Shown here: positions 1 through 7,641 of the stretch, one piece after another
How the letters are laid out: every line of letters starts with the position of its first letter
How positions within the stretch are numbered: the stretch's first letter is position 1
NCBI GenBank assembly: GCA_041396905.1
Contig: JAWKXQ010000002.1
Span: 124,001 to 188,000 of the forward strand
Direction: 5' to 3'
Origin: JACXVD01 sp020446665
GTDB lineage: Bacteria > Pseudomonadota > Alphaproteobacteria > Sphingomonadales > Sphingomonadaceae
Length of the DNA stretch: 64,000 bases
Made by a program: the position numbers and the translations under genes
The notes under the pieces: model-generated
Database searches by the model: none
What the model saw: the letters and a program-made list of their open reading frames with translations, nothing else
What the model was told of the DNA's origin: nothing

Positions 1-528
1 CTCGATCAACTCGGTCCGGCTCACCACCTTGCCCTTGTGGTGCATCAGATAGCTGAGCAGCTTGTATTCCTGCGCGGTCAGTTTCACCGGCTCACCCGCC
101 AGCGTAACCCGGCCCGAGCGCGTATCCAGCCGGACATCACCCGCCGTCAACTCGCTGGAGGTGTTGCCCGAAGCACGACGGATCAGCGCGCGCAGGCGGG
201 CGATCAGTTCTTCGGTCTGGAACGGCTTGGCCAGATAATCATCCGCGCCTGCATCCAGCCCGGCGACCTTGTCGCTCCAGCTGTCACGCGCGGTCAGCAC
301 CAGCACGGGGAAGGTCCGCCCTTCCTTGCGCCACATGCCGAGCACGGTCAGCCCGTCAATTTCCGGCAGGCCAAGGTCCAGGATCACCGCGTCATAATCT
401 TCGGTGGAGCCCATGAAATGGCCGTCTTCGCCATCGGTGGAGAGGTCCACCGCATAGCCATTCTGTTCCAGCGTGCTTTTCAGCTGCTGGCCAAGTGTCG
501 GTTCGTCCTCGACAATCAGGATGCGCAT
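1..528 (-). CDS. OmpR/PhoB-family response regulator (partial, C-terminus cut by window edge)
   Basis: Cytoplasmic two-component response regulator. Reading from the ATG at 528, the protein begins MRILIVEDEP, a typical receiver-domain start with the acidic pair at residues 8-9. The phospho-acceptor is Asp51 in AVILDLGLPEIDG, followed by the switch LTARD and the conserved Lys in AKPF. A winged-helix Trans_reg_C domain starts near residue 130 and runs off the left edge at VSRTELIE, so only the last part of the DNA-binding domain is missing. The PepSY gene lies 70 bp upstream on the same strand, and a sensor kinase is expected just outside the window; PepSY plus PhoP-like regulator plus kinase is a common Sphingomonad arrangement. 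The target genes cannot be seen. Confidence 0.93.
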   Translation of the reverse strand, partial: MRILIVEDEPTLGQQLKSTLEQNGYAVDLSTDGEDGHFMGSTEDYDAVILDLGLPEIDGLTVLGMWRKEGRTFPVLVLTARDSWSDKVAGLDAGADDYLAKPFQTEELIARLRALIRRASGNTSSELTAGDVRLDTRSGRVTLAGEPVKLTAQEYKLLSYLMHHKGKVVSRTELIE

Positions 529-598
529 GGTCTGTTTCGTTCCCCTGTGATGCGCCTGCTAGTTGGAACTTTCGTCCGCCAGCGTCAACTGCCCGGAC

Positions 599-907
599 TT
601 ACTGTGTCCGCTGCAAAACCCGCCCGGTGCGGGCATCGACATCCACAAACATCACGCGCCCATCGCGAATGAACTTCAGGCGATAGGCCATGGCAGTGGA
701 ATCATAGGCCGGGCCGAGATATTCCGCGCCCTGCATGCTGGGCAGCACGCGGCGTTCAATCTGGCGCAGGCTCAGCACATTACCGGCCCGCATTTCCTTG
801 CGCGCTTCCCCCTGCTCGCGGCTTTGCTGTGCCGTGGCGGGCGAAATGGCGAGACTGGCAATGGCCAGACCGGCTGCGAGCGAAGGGATCAGGAACCGTT
901 GCATCAT
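599..907 (-). CDS. PepSY-domain periplasmic protein
   Basis: Small exported protein of about 102 residues. The start is taken at the ATG at 907 (MMQRFL; 904 is equally possible), because it gives a clean Sec signal peptide ending near ATA-QQ; a longer in-frame extension to 985 has no signal character. After the leader comes one PepSY-like unit (LRQIERRVLPSMQGAEYLGPAY, then YRLKFIRDG, VMFVDVDARTGRVL), the usual fold with a terminal D-x-x-T-G-x-V turn. It lies immediately upstream of the response regulator on the same strand, so it probably belongs to that operon as a periplasmic modulator of signalling. The function is inferred from family and context only. Confidence 0.82.
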   Translation of the reverse strand: MMQRFLIPSLAAGLAIASLAISPATAQQSREQGEARKEMRAGNVLSLRQIERRVLPSMQGAEYLGPAYDSTAMAYRLKFIRDGRVMFVDVDARTGRVLQRTQ

Positions 908-974
908 GCCAGACTGCCTAAACCCGCCGCATTGAACAAGCGGTGAATGGGCTGGTTTCTCCCTATTCAGCCCC

Positions 975-1703
975 TTATTCACCATCGCCGACCATCTGAT
1001 AGGTCACATTGATCGTCACGGCATTGCCGATCAGCCCGGGTTCGACAGGCGTGGACTCAGCCACAGCATCCATCGCCACGGCCCGCATCATCGGCTGCGG
1101 CGCATTGCTGTACATGCTTTCGCTCACTTCCAGCAGGCGGATGGAGGAATAGCCCGCCCAGCCGGCATATTCCATCGCCTGCCCGCGTGCCTTCTCCATT
1201 GCCGCGCGGCGCGCCTGTGCCTTGGCCGCCGTGTCATCCTGCATGCCAAAGCTCGGCCCGCCAATATCGGTCGCACCGGCCGCCACCAGCGCATCGAGCA
1301 CCTGCCCCGTGCGGTCCACATCGCGCAGGATCACAGTGACCCGGTTCGAGGCCTGATAGCCGCGGAAAACCTGCTTTTGCGTGTTGCGGTCATAATCATA
1401 GCGGGCATTGAGGTTGATCCCGGTCGTCTGGATATCTTCTGCCTTGATCCCCAATGCCTTGATCCGGGCAATTACCGCCTGCATTTCGCGGGCATTGGCC
1501 TGCATCGCCTGCACCGCTGTGGGGGCATCGCTGGTCACGCCGGCGCTGATTGTCGCCATATCGGGGCGCGCCTGCACTGTTTCCGTGACTTGCAGCGAAA
1601 CAATCGGCCCGGTGGAATCGATCTCGACCCCGGCCTGCGCCGGGCTGGCAAGCGCAGCAGCGGCAAGGATGGGCAAGGCATAGGTGATGGTGCGGCTGGT
1701 CAT
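975..1703 (-). CDS. SIMPL-domain (DUF541) periplasmic protein
   Basis: Exported SIMPL-domain protein of 242 residues. The ATG at 1703 (MTSRTITYALP) is preferred over an upstream in-frame start because GAGGAG sits 7 bases before it and it gives a signal peptide ending in SPAQA. The mature part shows the family pattern: VTETVQARPDMATISAGVTSDAPTA, a long helix, then IQTTGINLNARYDYDR and the YQASNRVTVILRDVD strand. Family members such as BP26/OMP28 form periplasmic oligomeric rings; no enzymatic role is established. The next gene on the same strand, PepSY, starts 67 bases downstream, so co-transcription is possible. Confidence 0.88.
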   Translation of the reverse strand: MTSRTITYALPILAAAALASPAQAGVEIDSTGPIVSLQVTETVQARPDMATISAGVTSDAPTAVQAMQANAREMQAVIARIKALGIKAEDIQTTGINLNARYDYDRNTQKQVFRGYQASNRVTVILRDVDRTGQVLDALVAAGATDIGGPSFGMQDDTAAKAQARRAAMEKARGQAMEYAGWAGYSSIRLLEVSESMYSNAPQPMMRAVAMDAVAESTPVEPGLIGNAVTINVTYQMVGDGE

Positions 1704-1807
1704 GGTGAGTCTCCTCAATCGCGAATTGCGCATAAACTGGCTATGCCCATATGACGCAGCGGTGAACCACCTTGTTCCGCAGCCCGCGCGCGTCTAGGTG
1801 CCGCGCC

Positions 1808-3703
1808 ATGGCGCAACCACCAATCCTCAGCTGGGAAGGCCTCGGCCTGCAACAGGGCGGCCGCTGGCTGTTCGGCGGGCCGGACACGCCCGGTATCGAC
1901 CTGCATATCGGCCCGCGTGACCGGCTGGCGCTGATCGGGCGCAATGGCGTGGGCAAGACGACCCTGTTCAAGCTGGTCAACAACCAGATCGAGGCAGATC
2001 GCGGCCAGCGCAAGATCAAGCCCGGCACGCGCGTGGTTCTGCTGGAGCAGGAACCCAATCTCACCGGCTATGCCACGCTGATGGATTTTGCCCTTTCCGG
2101 CGCTGATGCCCCCGCGCAGCACGAGGTGGAATCCATCGCCGGGCAACTCGGCATCAACATGGCGACGCCGACCAAGGGGGCCAGTGGCGGCGAGCGGCGC
2201 CGCGCCGCCATCGCCCGCGCGCTTGCCCAGGAACCCGACCTGCTGCTGATGGACGAGCCGACCAACCATCTCGATCTCGCCGCGATTGACTGGCTGGAAG
2301 ACTGGCTGACCCGCTACAAGGGTGCCTTCATGGTCATCAGCCATGACCGGACCTTCCTGAAACGCCTGACCAAGGCGACGCTGTGGCTCGACCGCGGGAT
2401 GCTGAGGCGCAAGGAGGTGGGCTTTGGCGGTTACGAGGCGTGGGAAGAACAGGTTTATGCCGAAGAAGCCCGCGCGGCTGAACGGCTGGATGCCCGGCTG
2501 AAGCTGGAAGCACACTGGCTGGAACGCGGCGTCACCGCGCGGCGCAAGCGCAATCAGGGGCGGCTGGAGAAATTGTGGGACATGCGCGCCCAGCGCGCCG
2601 CGATGATCGACCCGACCGGCACCGCCAAGCTGAAGCTGGCGACCGATGACGAGAGCAAGAGCAAATCCGTGATCGTGGCGGAGAACGTTTGGAAATCATA
2701 CTCCCGCCCCCCGTTCGGTTCGAGCGAAGTCGAGAACCCAGTGCGCGGTGATGTCTCGACTTCGCTCGACACGAACGGAGAAGAGAAACGGACCATCATC
2801 AAGGATTTCAGCCTGCGCATTCAGCGCGGGGACCGGATTGGCGTGGTCGGCTCAAACGGCGCGGGCAAGACGACGCTGCTCAAGCTGCTGACCGGCGAAT
2901 TACAGCCTGATAGCGGCAGCATCACGCTGGCCAAGACGCTCACCGGGGTGATGATCGACCAGCAACGCAGCCTGATGGAACCCGATCGCACCGTGCGGCA
3001 GGTGGTGGCCGAAGGCGGCGACTGGATCGATGTGCGCGGCATCCGCAAGCATGTGCAGGGCTATCTCAAGGAATTCCTGTTCGATCCCAAGATCGTCGAC
3101 ATGAAAGTTGGCGTCCTGTCAGGTGGGGAACGTAGCCGCCTGCTGCTGGCGCGCGAATTTGCGCGCAAATCCAACCTGCTGGTGCTGGACGAGCCGACCA
3201 ATGATCTCGACCTCGAAACGCTCGACCTGCTGCAGGAAGTGATCGCCGATTACGAAGGCACCGTGCTGATCGTCAGCCATGACCGCGACTTTCTCGACCG
3301 CACTGTCACCATCACGCTCGGCCTTGATGGCAGCGGCAAGGTGGATGTGGTCGCGGGCGGCTATGAGGATTGGGAAAAGAAGCGGGATCAGAGCCGGAAG
3401 GTAAAATCATCCGCTCGTGTCGAACGAAGTCGAGACACCGACGCAGCGCCGCTCCCTCCCCCACCGCCAGCCAGCAAGAAGCTCTCCTACAAGGATCAGC
3501 GCGATTACGAGCTCCTCCCCGCGCGGATCGAGGAGCTGGAAGCAGCGATTGCCAAGGGCGAGGAAATTCTCTCCGACCCCGATCTCTACACCGCTGACCC
3601 GCAGAAATTCGCCAATATCTCCAAGGGCATCGAAAATGCCCGCACGGAAAAGGAGGCAGCGGAGGAACGCTGGCTGGAACTGGCCGAAATGGTGGAAGGG
3701 TGA
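1808..3703 (+). CDS. ABC-F family ATPase, Uup-like, with in-frame palindromic repeat insertions
   Basis: Soluble tandem-ATPase ABC-F protein of 631 residues, of the ribosome-associated Uup type. It starts at the ATG at 1808 (MAQPPILSW). The first nucleotide-binding domain has Walker A GRNGVGKT (residues 44-51), signature SGGERRRA and Walker B LLLMDEPTNHLD. The second has GSNGAGKTT, LSGGERSRL and LLVLDEPTNDLD. A C-terminal arginine/glutamate-rich coiled coil (YKDQRDYELLPARIEELE onward) is typical of Uup. Two stretches do not fit the family: residues about 302-324, inserted between the A-loop segment WKSY and the RTIIKDFSL strand of domain 2, and residues about 535-544 in the linker before the coiled coil. 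Both are translated palindromic repeat DNA (see the repeat entries). The frame stays open, so the gene is probably functional. Confidence 0.95.
   Translation: MAQPPILSWEGLGLQQGGRWLFGGPDTPGIDLHIGPRDRLALIGRNGVGKTTLFKLVNNQIEADRGQRKIKPGTRVVLLEQEPNLTGYATLMDFALSGADAPAQHEVESIAGQLGINMATPTKGASGGERRRAAIARALAQEPDLLLMDEPTNHLDLAAIDWLEDWLTRYKGAFMVISHDRTFLKRLTKATLWLDRGMLRRKEVGFGGYEAWEEQVYAEEARAAERLDARLKLEAHWLERGVTARRKRNQGRLEKLWDMRAQRAAMIDPTGTAKLKLATDDESKSKSVIVAENVWKSYSRPPFGSSEVENPVRGDVSTSLDTNGEEKRTIIKDFSLRIQRGDRIGVVGSNGAGKTTLLKLLTGELQPDSGSITLAKTLTGVMIDQQRSLMEPDRTVRQVVAEGGDWIDVRGIRKHVQGYLKEFLFDPKIVDMKVGVLSGGERSRLLLAREFARKSNLLVLDEPTNDLDLETLDLLQEVIADYEGTVLIVSHDRDFLDRTVTITLGLDGSGKVDVVAGGYEDWEKKRDQSRKVKSSARVERSRDTDAAPLPPPPPASKKLSYKDQRDYELLPARIEELEAAIAKGEEILSDPDLYTADPQKFANISKGIENARTEKEAAEERWLELAEMVEG
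2711..2778. repeat. Palindromic repeat element inserted in frame in the ABC-F gene
   Basis: Imperfect 68-bp inverted repeat. The left arm, 2711-2738, begins CCGTTCGGTTCGAGCGAAGT; the right arm, 2750-2778, ends CTTCGCTCGACACGAACGG and is close to its reverse complement, with an 11-base loop between. The arms have the SEVE/VSTSLD type of sequence often seen between Sphingomonad genes. Here the element is translated as residues about 302-324 of the ATPase, and its symmetry makes both strands encode similar peptides (SSEVE ... VSTSLD). The match to an intergenic repeat family is from memory, not a search. Confidence 0.85.
3412..3438. repeat. Half copy of the same palindromic element in the ABC-F linker
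   Basis: The 27 bases here (core TGTCGAACGAAGTCGAGACA) match the reverse complement of the right arm of the 2711-2778 element with only a few differences. They encode ARVERSRDT in the low-complexity linker before the C-terminal coiled coil, just ahead of a proline run. Only one arm is present. Confidence 0.7.
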
Positions 3704-3706
3704 GCA

Positions 3707-3967
3707 ATGGAATTTGACGATCAGCTACGCCGCTATTTCGGCACCGATGATCTCGCATCGCTCTCGCCTGACGGTCTGGCGGCAGGGATCGAGAAAATGC
3801 AGGTCGATCTCGGCCTCGAAAAATCCCGCGAACGCCGCTTTGCGCTGTGGACGATGCTCCACATGTTCGGCGCCGCGCCTGATCTCGACGTTGCCTTCGA
3901 CAATGAGGATGACCGCAATTCCGCGCGCGATTTCATGGCAATGATGGAACGCGCAACGGAGAACTGA
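3707..3967 (+). CDS. Small conserved hypothetical protein
   Basis: An 86-residue acidic, soluble protein whose ATG lies 3 bases after the ABC-F stop codon, so the two are almost certainly co-transcribed and perhaps translationally coupled. It has a helical look (MEFDDQLRRYFG, then SPDGLAAGIEKMQVDLGLEKSRERRF, then LWTMLHMFGAAPDLDVAF) with no signal peptide or membrane segment. I do not recognise a family. Its position suggests a link to the ATPase, but no function can be assigned. Confidence 0.75.
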   Translation: MEFDDQLRRYFGTDDLASLSPDGLAAGIEKMQVDLGLEKSRERRFALWTMLHMFGAAPDLDVAFDNEDDRNSARDFMAMMERATEN

Positions 3968-4158
3968 GACGATCCTCCCCATTTTGCGCAGCCAAATGGG
4001 GAGGTGGCGCAGCACCGTCAGGTGCTGTGACGGAGGGGTATGGAGTCAGGCCTTCGACAGGCTCAGGCTGAGCGGATCTTGTGCTATTCCCCCTCCACCC
4101 CCAGCCTTGCAGGCTGGCGGTCCCCCTCCCCATTTCCACTGCGTGAAAACGGGGAGGA
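3968..4158. repeat. Intergenic spacer built of short repeats
   Basis: No gene. The spacer holds stem-forming pieces of the kind common between Sphingomonad genes: CTCCCCATTTTGCGCAGCC with its complement AAATGGGGAGG (about 3975-4003), CCTTCGACAGGCTCAGG (about 4050-4066), and CCCTCCACCCCCAGCCTTGC followed by GGCTGGCGG. The CTTCGACAGGCTCAGG motif recurs near 32071. Confidence 0.65.
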
Positions 4159-4629
4159 TCATTTGATCCGGTAAAAATCTGCCACCCGTTCCAGCGCCAG
4201 TTTCAGCACCAGCTTCCCGCTGCGGGCCGGCCAGTCGAGCGCCTTTTCCGCATCGGGCAGCCCTTCCCCCGCGCAGGCGACGCGCCATAATATGTCGGAC
4301 AGGCCGCTGCCTGCTGCCGCCATGGCGCCATCGAAGCGGGCCTTGGCCGCGATCTGGCGTTCGGTGGGGGTCAGGCCAGCATCGCCGCTTCCTTTGATCC
4401 GCACCGGTTCCCATCGCATGGTGACATTGGGGCCAAGTTGCGCGCGTTCGTAATCGGCTCTCAACCTTTCCCCGGCATCGAACAGCCGGTCAGGCAAATG
4501 GCCACGCGCATGGAGCCAGCTAAGCGGGCTTTCTGCGAGGTTGACGGTGACCGTCCGCCGCTTGCCCTTTGCCCCGCTGCGGCGCGGCCCTTCGCTGGTG
4601 AGTTCGCGTTCGACAAGCTGGCGGCGCAT
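4159..4629 (-). CDS. DUF6456-domain protein
   Basis: A 156-residue soluble basic protein. The ATG at 4629 (MRRQLVERELTSEG) follows AGAGGGG at good spacing; an in-frame ATG 33 bases further upstream lacks support. It matches the DUF6456 layout seen in alphaproteobacteria: an N-terminal NLAESPLSWLHARGHL segment, GERLRADYERAQLGPNVTMRW, and a C-terminal helical part ending GKLVLKLALERVADFY. The YERA...P segment and the closing ALxxVADFY motif are the recognisable pieces. It is divergent from the XRE regulator at 4723. The molecular function is unknown; related proteins are often annotated as possible DNA-binding factors. Confidence 0.8.
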   Translation of the reverse strand: MRRQLVERELTSEGPRRSGAKGKRRTVTVNLAESPLSWLHARGHLPDRLFDAGERLRADYERAQLGPNVTMRWEPVRIKGSGDAGLTPTERQIAAKARFDGAMAAAGSGLSDILWRVACAGEGLPDAEKALDWPARSGKLVLKLALERVADFYRIK

Positions 4630-4722
4630 GGCATTTCCCCTCTGGCTGTGGCGAATCGTCACTTGCCAAGAGAGGTTATCTGTAGGAAAGAGAAAAACCG
4701 ATTTGGTTACAGGATAGCTGCC

Positions 4723-5295
4723 ATGATCAACCGCATCCGCGACATTCGCAAGCAGAAGGGCATGACGCTGGCAGACCTCGCTGCCGCTTGTTCCCCGCCG
4801 ACAACAGCGCAGACTATCGGGCGGCTGGAAACCGGCATGCGCAATCTCACCACCGGCTGGATGGAACGAATTGCCGCTGCGCTGGGGGTTGATGCGGAAA
4901 TGCTGGTCCGCTCTGAAACCAGCGAAACAGCGCAGATTGTCGCCACGCTCGGGGCGCAGGGGGCAGAGGCGCTCGCCAGCCCGCGCGATGCGATCCTTGC
5001 CACGGACCTCAACGGCGAAGGTGCGCTGATGGTGCTGGAGGTCGAAGCCGCCAGCGGCCCCTATATGGCAGGCGACCAGCTATGGCTGCGCCAGATCGCG
5101 CCAGAGGATGCCGCGAAGGCGATCAACCGCGATGTCCTCGTCCCCCGCCCCGGCGGGCGCTTTGCCTTTGGGCGGCTGATTGACCGGCAAGGCAGCATGG
5201 TGGGCATACTGCCCACTGGTGCCGGGCAGAAGCAGCAAGTGGTGGATAATCCCGCCTGGATTGCCGTGGCGGAAATGCTGGTGCGCAAACTGTGA
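4723..5295 (+). CDS. XRE-family regulator with C-terminal S24-like domain
   Basis: A 190-residue transcriptional regulator. The start is the ATG at 4723, preceded by AGGATAG; reading further upstream runs through DUF6456 on the other strand and is rejected. Residues 1-63 form an HTH_XRE domain (MINRIRDIRKQKGMTLADLA, TIGRLETGMRNLTTGWM). Residues about 90-190 resemble the beta-rich peptidase S24/LexA-like fold (MVLEVEAASGPYMAGDQLWL, LVPRPGGRFAFGRLID). I do not see a convincing Ser-Lys catalytic pair, so self-cleavage is not claimed. It overlaps the glycosyltransferase start by 4 bases (GTGA), implying translational coupling. Confidence 0.82.
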   Translation: MINRIRDIRKQKGMTLADLAAACSPPTTAQTIGRLETGMRNLTTGWMERIAAALGVDAEMLVRSETSETAQIVATLGAQGAEALASPRDAILATDLNGEGALMVLEVEAASGPYMAGDQLWLRQIAPEDAAKAINRDVLVPRPGGRFAFGRLIDRQGSMVGILPTGAGQKQQVVDNPAWIAVAEMLVRKL

Positions 5296-6473
5296 AACGC
5301 GTCCTTTCGCTCTCCACTCTCTATCCCAACGCCACCAATCCGCGCTTCGGGACATTCGTGGCGCGCTCGCTGGAGGCGCTGGCCGCGCGCGGTGACTGGG
5401 ATGTGACCGTCATCAACCCCATCGGCGTGCCGCCGATCGCCTTCGGCAAGTATGCTGCGCTCAAGGCGGCGGCGGTGGACGGGACGGAGCATGGGGTGCG
5501 CGTGCTGCGCCCAACCTTCCCCCTGATCCCCCGCTTCGGCGGGCCCTTCAACCCCGCGCTGATCGCGTGGAGCGTGGGCAAGCTCGCCGCGCAGCTCCAT
5601 GCCGAGCAGCCGTTTGACGTGCTCGACGCGCAATTCTTCTACCCCGATGGCCCCGCCGTGGCGCGTCTGGCCCGGCGGCTCGGCCTGCCCTTCTCGATCA
5701 AGGCGCGCGGGGCGGATATTCATTATTGGGGCAGCAAACCCTATGGTCTGCGCCAGATGCAGGCTGCGGCAGAAGAAGCGAGCGGTTTGCTCGCCGTTTG
5801 CGGGGCGCTGGCAGACGATATGGGCGGGATTGGCCTGCCGCGGGAAAAGGTCACGCTGCATTATACCGGGCTCGACCGGGACCGCTTCCGCCCGCTGGAC
5901 CATCCTATGCTGCGGCGGCGGCTGAGCGAGGAACTGGGCATAGCCTTGCCGGACAAGGCCCCGCTGCTCGCCACGGTTGGCGCGCTGATCCCGCGCAAGG
6001 GGCAGGAATTCGTGCTCGGTGCGATGCTTGGCCTGCCGCCAGACACGCAGCTGCTGCTGGTCGGCAAAGGAGAGGACGAACCACGCCTGCGCAGTATGGC
6101 TCGCGACATGGGGCTGGAAAGCCGGGTGCATTTCCTCGGCCTGCTCGACCATAATCTGCTGCCGGTGCTGCTGTCAGCATCAGATTTGATGGTGCTCCCC
6201 TCGGCCAGCGAAGGTCTCGCCAATGCCTGGGTCGAGGCGCTGGCCTGCGGCACGCCGCTGGTAATCACCGACGCGGGCGGTGCGCGCGAAATCGTGACGA
6301 CGCGCGATGCCGGGTTGATCGTGGAACGCAGCGAAGAGGCGATCCGCGAAGGAATCCTCTCCATGCTCGCTGACTTGCCCCCGCCCGAACGGGTAGAGGC
6401 CATGGCCACGCGCTTTAGCTGGCAGGCCAATGGCGCAGCGCTGGCGGAGTATTTTGAGGGGCTGACGGGCTAA
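5292..6473 (+). CDS. GT4-family (GT-B) glycosyltransferase
   Basis: A 393-residue retaining glycosyltransferase. The start is the GTG at 5292, overlapping the upstream stop as GTGA. The N-terminal Rossmann half opens with VLSLSTLYPNATNPRFGTFV, an acceptor-side pattern of exopolysaccharide and teichuronic-type transferases. The C-terminal half has LATVGALIPRKGQEF, LLLVGKGEDEPRL and the donor-binding stretch LPSASEGLANAWVEALACGT, with the E-x7-E signature in EGLANAWVE. It likely transfers an activated sugar in cell-surface glycan synthesis; donor and acceptor cannot be told. No other glycan genes are adjacent. Confidence 0.9.
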   Translation: MKRVLSLSTLYPNATNPRFGTFVARSLEALAARGDWDVTVINPIGVPPIAFGKYAALKAAAVDGTEHGVRVLRPTFPLIPRFGGPFNPALIAWSVGKLAAQLHAEQPFDVLDAQFFYPDGPAVARLARRLGLPFSIKARGADIHYWGSKPYGLRQMQAAAEEASGLLAVCGALADDMGGIGLPREKVTLHYTGLDRDRFRPLDHPMLRRRLSEELGIALPDKAPLLATVGALIPRKGQEFVLGAMLGLPPDTQLLLVGKGEDEPRLRSMARDMGLESRVHFLGLLDHNLLPVLLSASDLMVLPSASEGLANAWVEALACGTPLVITDAGGAREIVTTRDAGLIVERSEEAIREGILSMLADLPPPERVEAMATRFSWQANGAALAEYFEGLTG

Positions 6474-6501
6474 AGCCAAGAGGCTTTACATTGCCCCTTA
6501 T

Positions 6502-6597
6502 CGTCATTGCGAACCCGGCATTGAGCCGGGGGAAGCAATCCAGAGCGTAACGCGAGACGCTCTGGATTGCCGCGTCGCTTCGCTCCTCGCAATGACG
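6502..6597. repeat. 96-bp palindromic repeat, copy A
   Basis: Begins CGTCATTGCGAACCCGG and ends with its terminal inverted repeat TCGCAATGACG. An inner palindrome reads GCAATCCAGAGCG ... CGCTCTGGATTGC, and GCCGGGGGAAGC lies between. The same element is present at 32368-32463 and 33026-33121 at the same length. It carries no ORF, so it is a non-autonomous palindromic element of MITE/REP type. The rest of the 6474-6648 spacer contains only a second short stem, CCCCTCCCGC/GCGAGAGGGG. Confidence 0.9.
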
Positions 6598-6648
6598 AGT
6601 CTGTAAAAGGTGCGCTCCCCCTCCCGCAAGCGAGAGGGGTGGATGGAG

Positions 6649-7629
6649 TTACCCCTCGCCGCGAGCGATCTTTTCCTGCTTGCCCGTCACGCTTTCCTGC
6701 GGAACGAAGCTGTCGGAAGTTACGCCCAGCCAGATCAGGATCGGCGCCGCCATATAGACCGAGCTGTAAGTCCCGACGAAAATGCCAAGCGTGATAGCTG
6801 CCACGAGGCCAAACAGGCTTTCCGGCCCGAAGAGCAGCAGCGGGATCAGTGCGACGAGCAGCGTCAGGCTGGTCATCACTGTACGCGCCAGCGTTTCATT
6901 GACGGACAGGTCAAGCAGTTCCGGCAGCGGCATCTTGCGATATTTTTTCAGATTTTCGCGGATACGGTCATAAACCACGATCGTATCGTTCAGCGAGTAA
7001 CCGATAATCGCCAGAATGGCTGCGATGATCTGCAGGCTGAATTCCATCTGGAACAGCGAGAACATGCCCAGTGTCAGCGATACGTCATGCACCAGCGCAA
7101 ATAGCGCGCCCACGCCAAACTGCCATTCGAACCGTACCCAGATATAGAGTGCGATAGCGAGCATCGCGGCCAGCAAAGCGTAAAGCGCCTTTTCCCGGAA
7201 TTCCCCGGAGACCTTGCCCGAAACAGAATCCACCCCGTCGATCCGGACGTCAGGATGATCCTGCTTCAGCGCATCGGTGATCTGCCGCGTAATCCGCGCA
7301 GTAAATTCCGGATCGCCCGCGGCCTCGGGCGGCAACTTGACGCGGATGGAGACTTCACCTGGTGCACCAAAACGTTGGATCACGGGACGCTCCACCTCGT
7401 CCAGCGCGCCCACTGTTTCACGCAGTGCCGGGATCGGGGCTTCTTCCTCGCCCACAAAGGTTGCGCGAATTTCCTGGCCGCCGGCGAAATCCACGCCGTA
7501 ATTCAGGCCCTTGGTCATCACCAGGCCCCAGCTTGCCGCCATCAGCAGCAGGCTGACCACGTAGAAGGGCACACGCCATTTGAGGAATTTGATATTGGTA
7601 TCGTCAGGGACGAGTTTGAGCAGTCGCAT
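6649..7629 (-). CDS. secF: Protein translocase subunit SecF
   Basis: Inner-membrane component of the SecDF-YajC complex, which uses the proton motive force to help pull preproteins across the Sec channel. The 326 residues start MRLLKLVPDDTNIKFLKWR, with TM1 near residues 22-42 and then the family signature NYGVDFAGGQEIRA. A periplasmic P1-like domain follows, and five more membrane segments include YSLNDTIVVYDRIREN, the SecF hallmark. The gene sits 12 bases after secD on the same strand. Confidence 0.98.
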   Translation of the reverse strand: MRLLKLVPDDTNIKFLKWRVPFYVVSLLLMAASWGLVMTKGLNYGVDFAGGQEIRATFVGEEEAPIPALRETVGALDEVERPVIQRFGAPGEVSIRVKLPPEAAGDPEFTARITRQITDALKQDHPDVRIDGVDSVSGKVSGEFREKALYALLAAMLAIALYIWVRFEWQFGVGALFALVHDVSLTLGMFSLFQMEFSLQIIAAILAIIGYSLNDTIVVYDRIRENLKKYRKMPLPELLDLSVNETLARTVMTSLTLLVALIPLLLFGPESLFGLVAAITLGIFVGTYSSVYMAAPILIWLGVTSDSFVPQESVTGKQEKIARGEG

Positions 7630-7641
7630 ATTCCTGTCCCC

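Noticed and set aside
37..672. Long plus-strand ORF over the response regulator
   Set aside because: It is antisense to a complete receiver and winged-helix domain with all conserved residues; its own translation has no family features.
5292..6473. Surface-glycan or biosynthetic gene cluster
   Set aside because: The two glycosyltransferases, the deacetylase and FkbM are far apart with unrelated genes between; no polymerase, flippase or core biosynthetic enzyme was seen.
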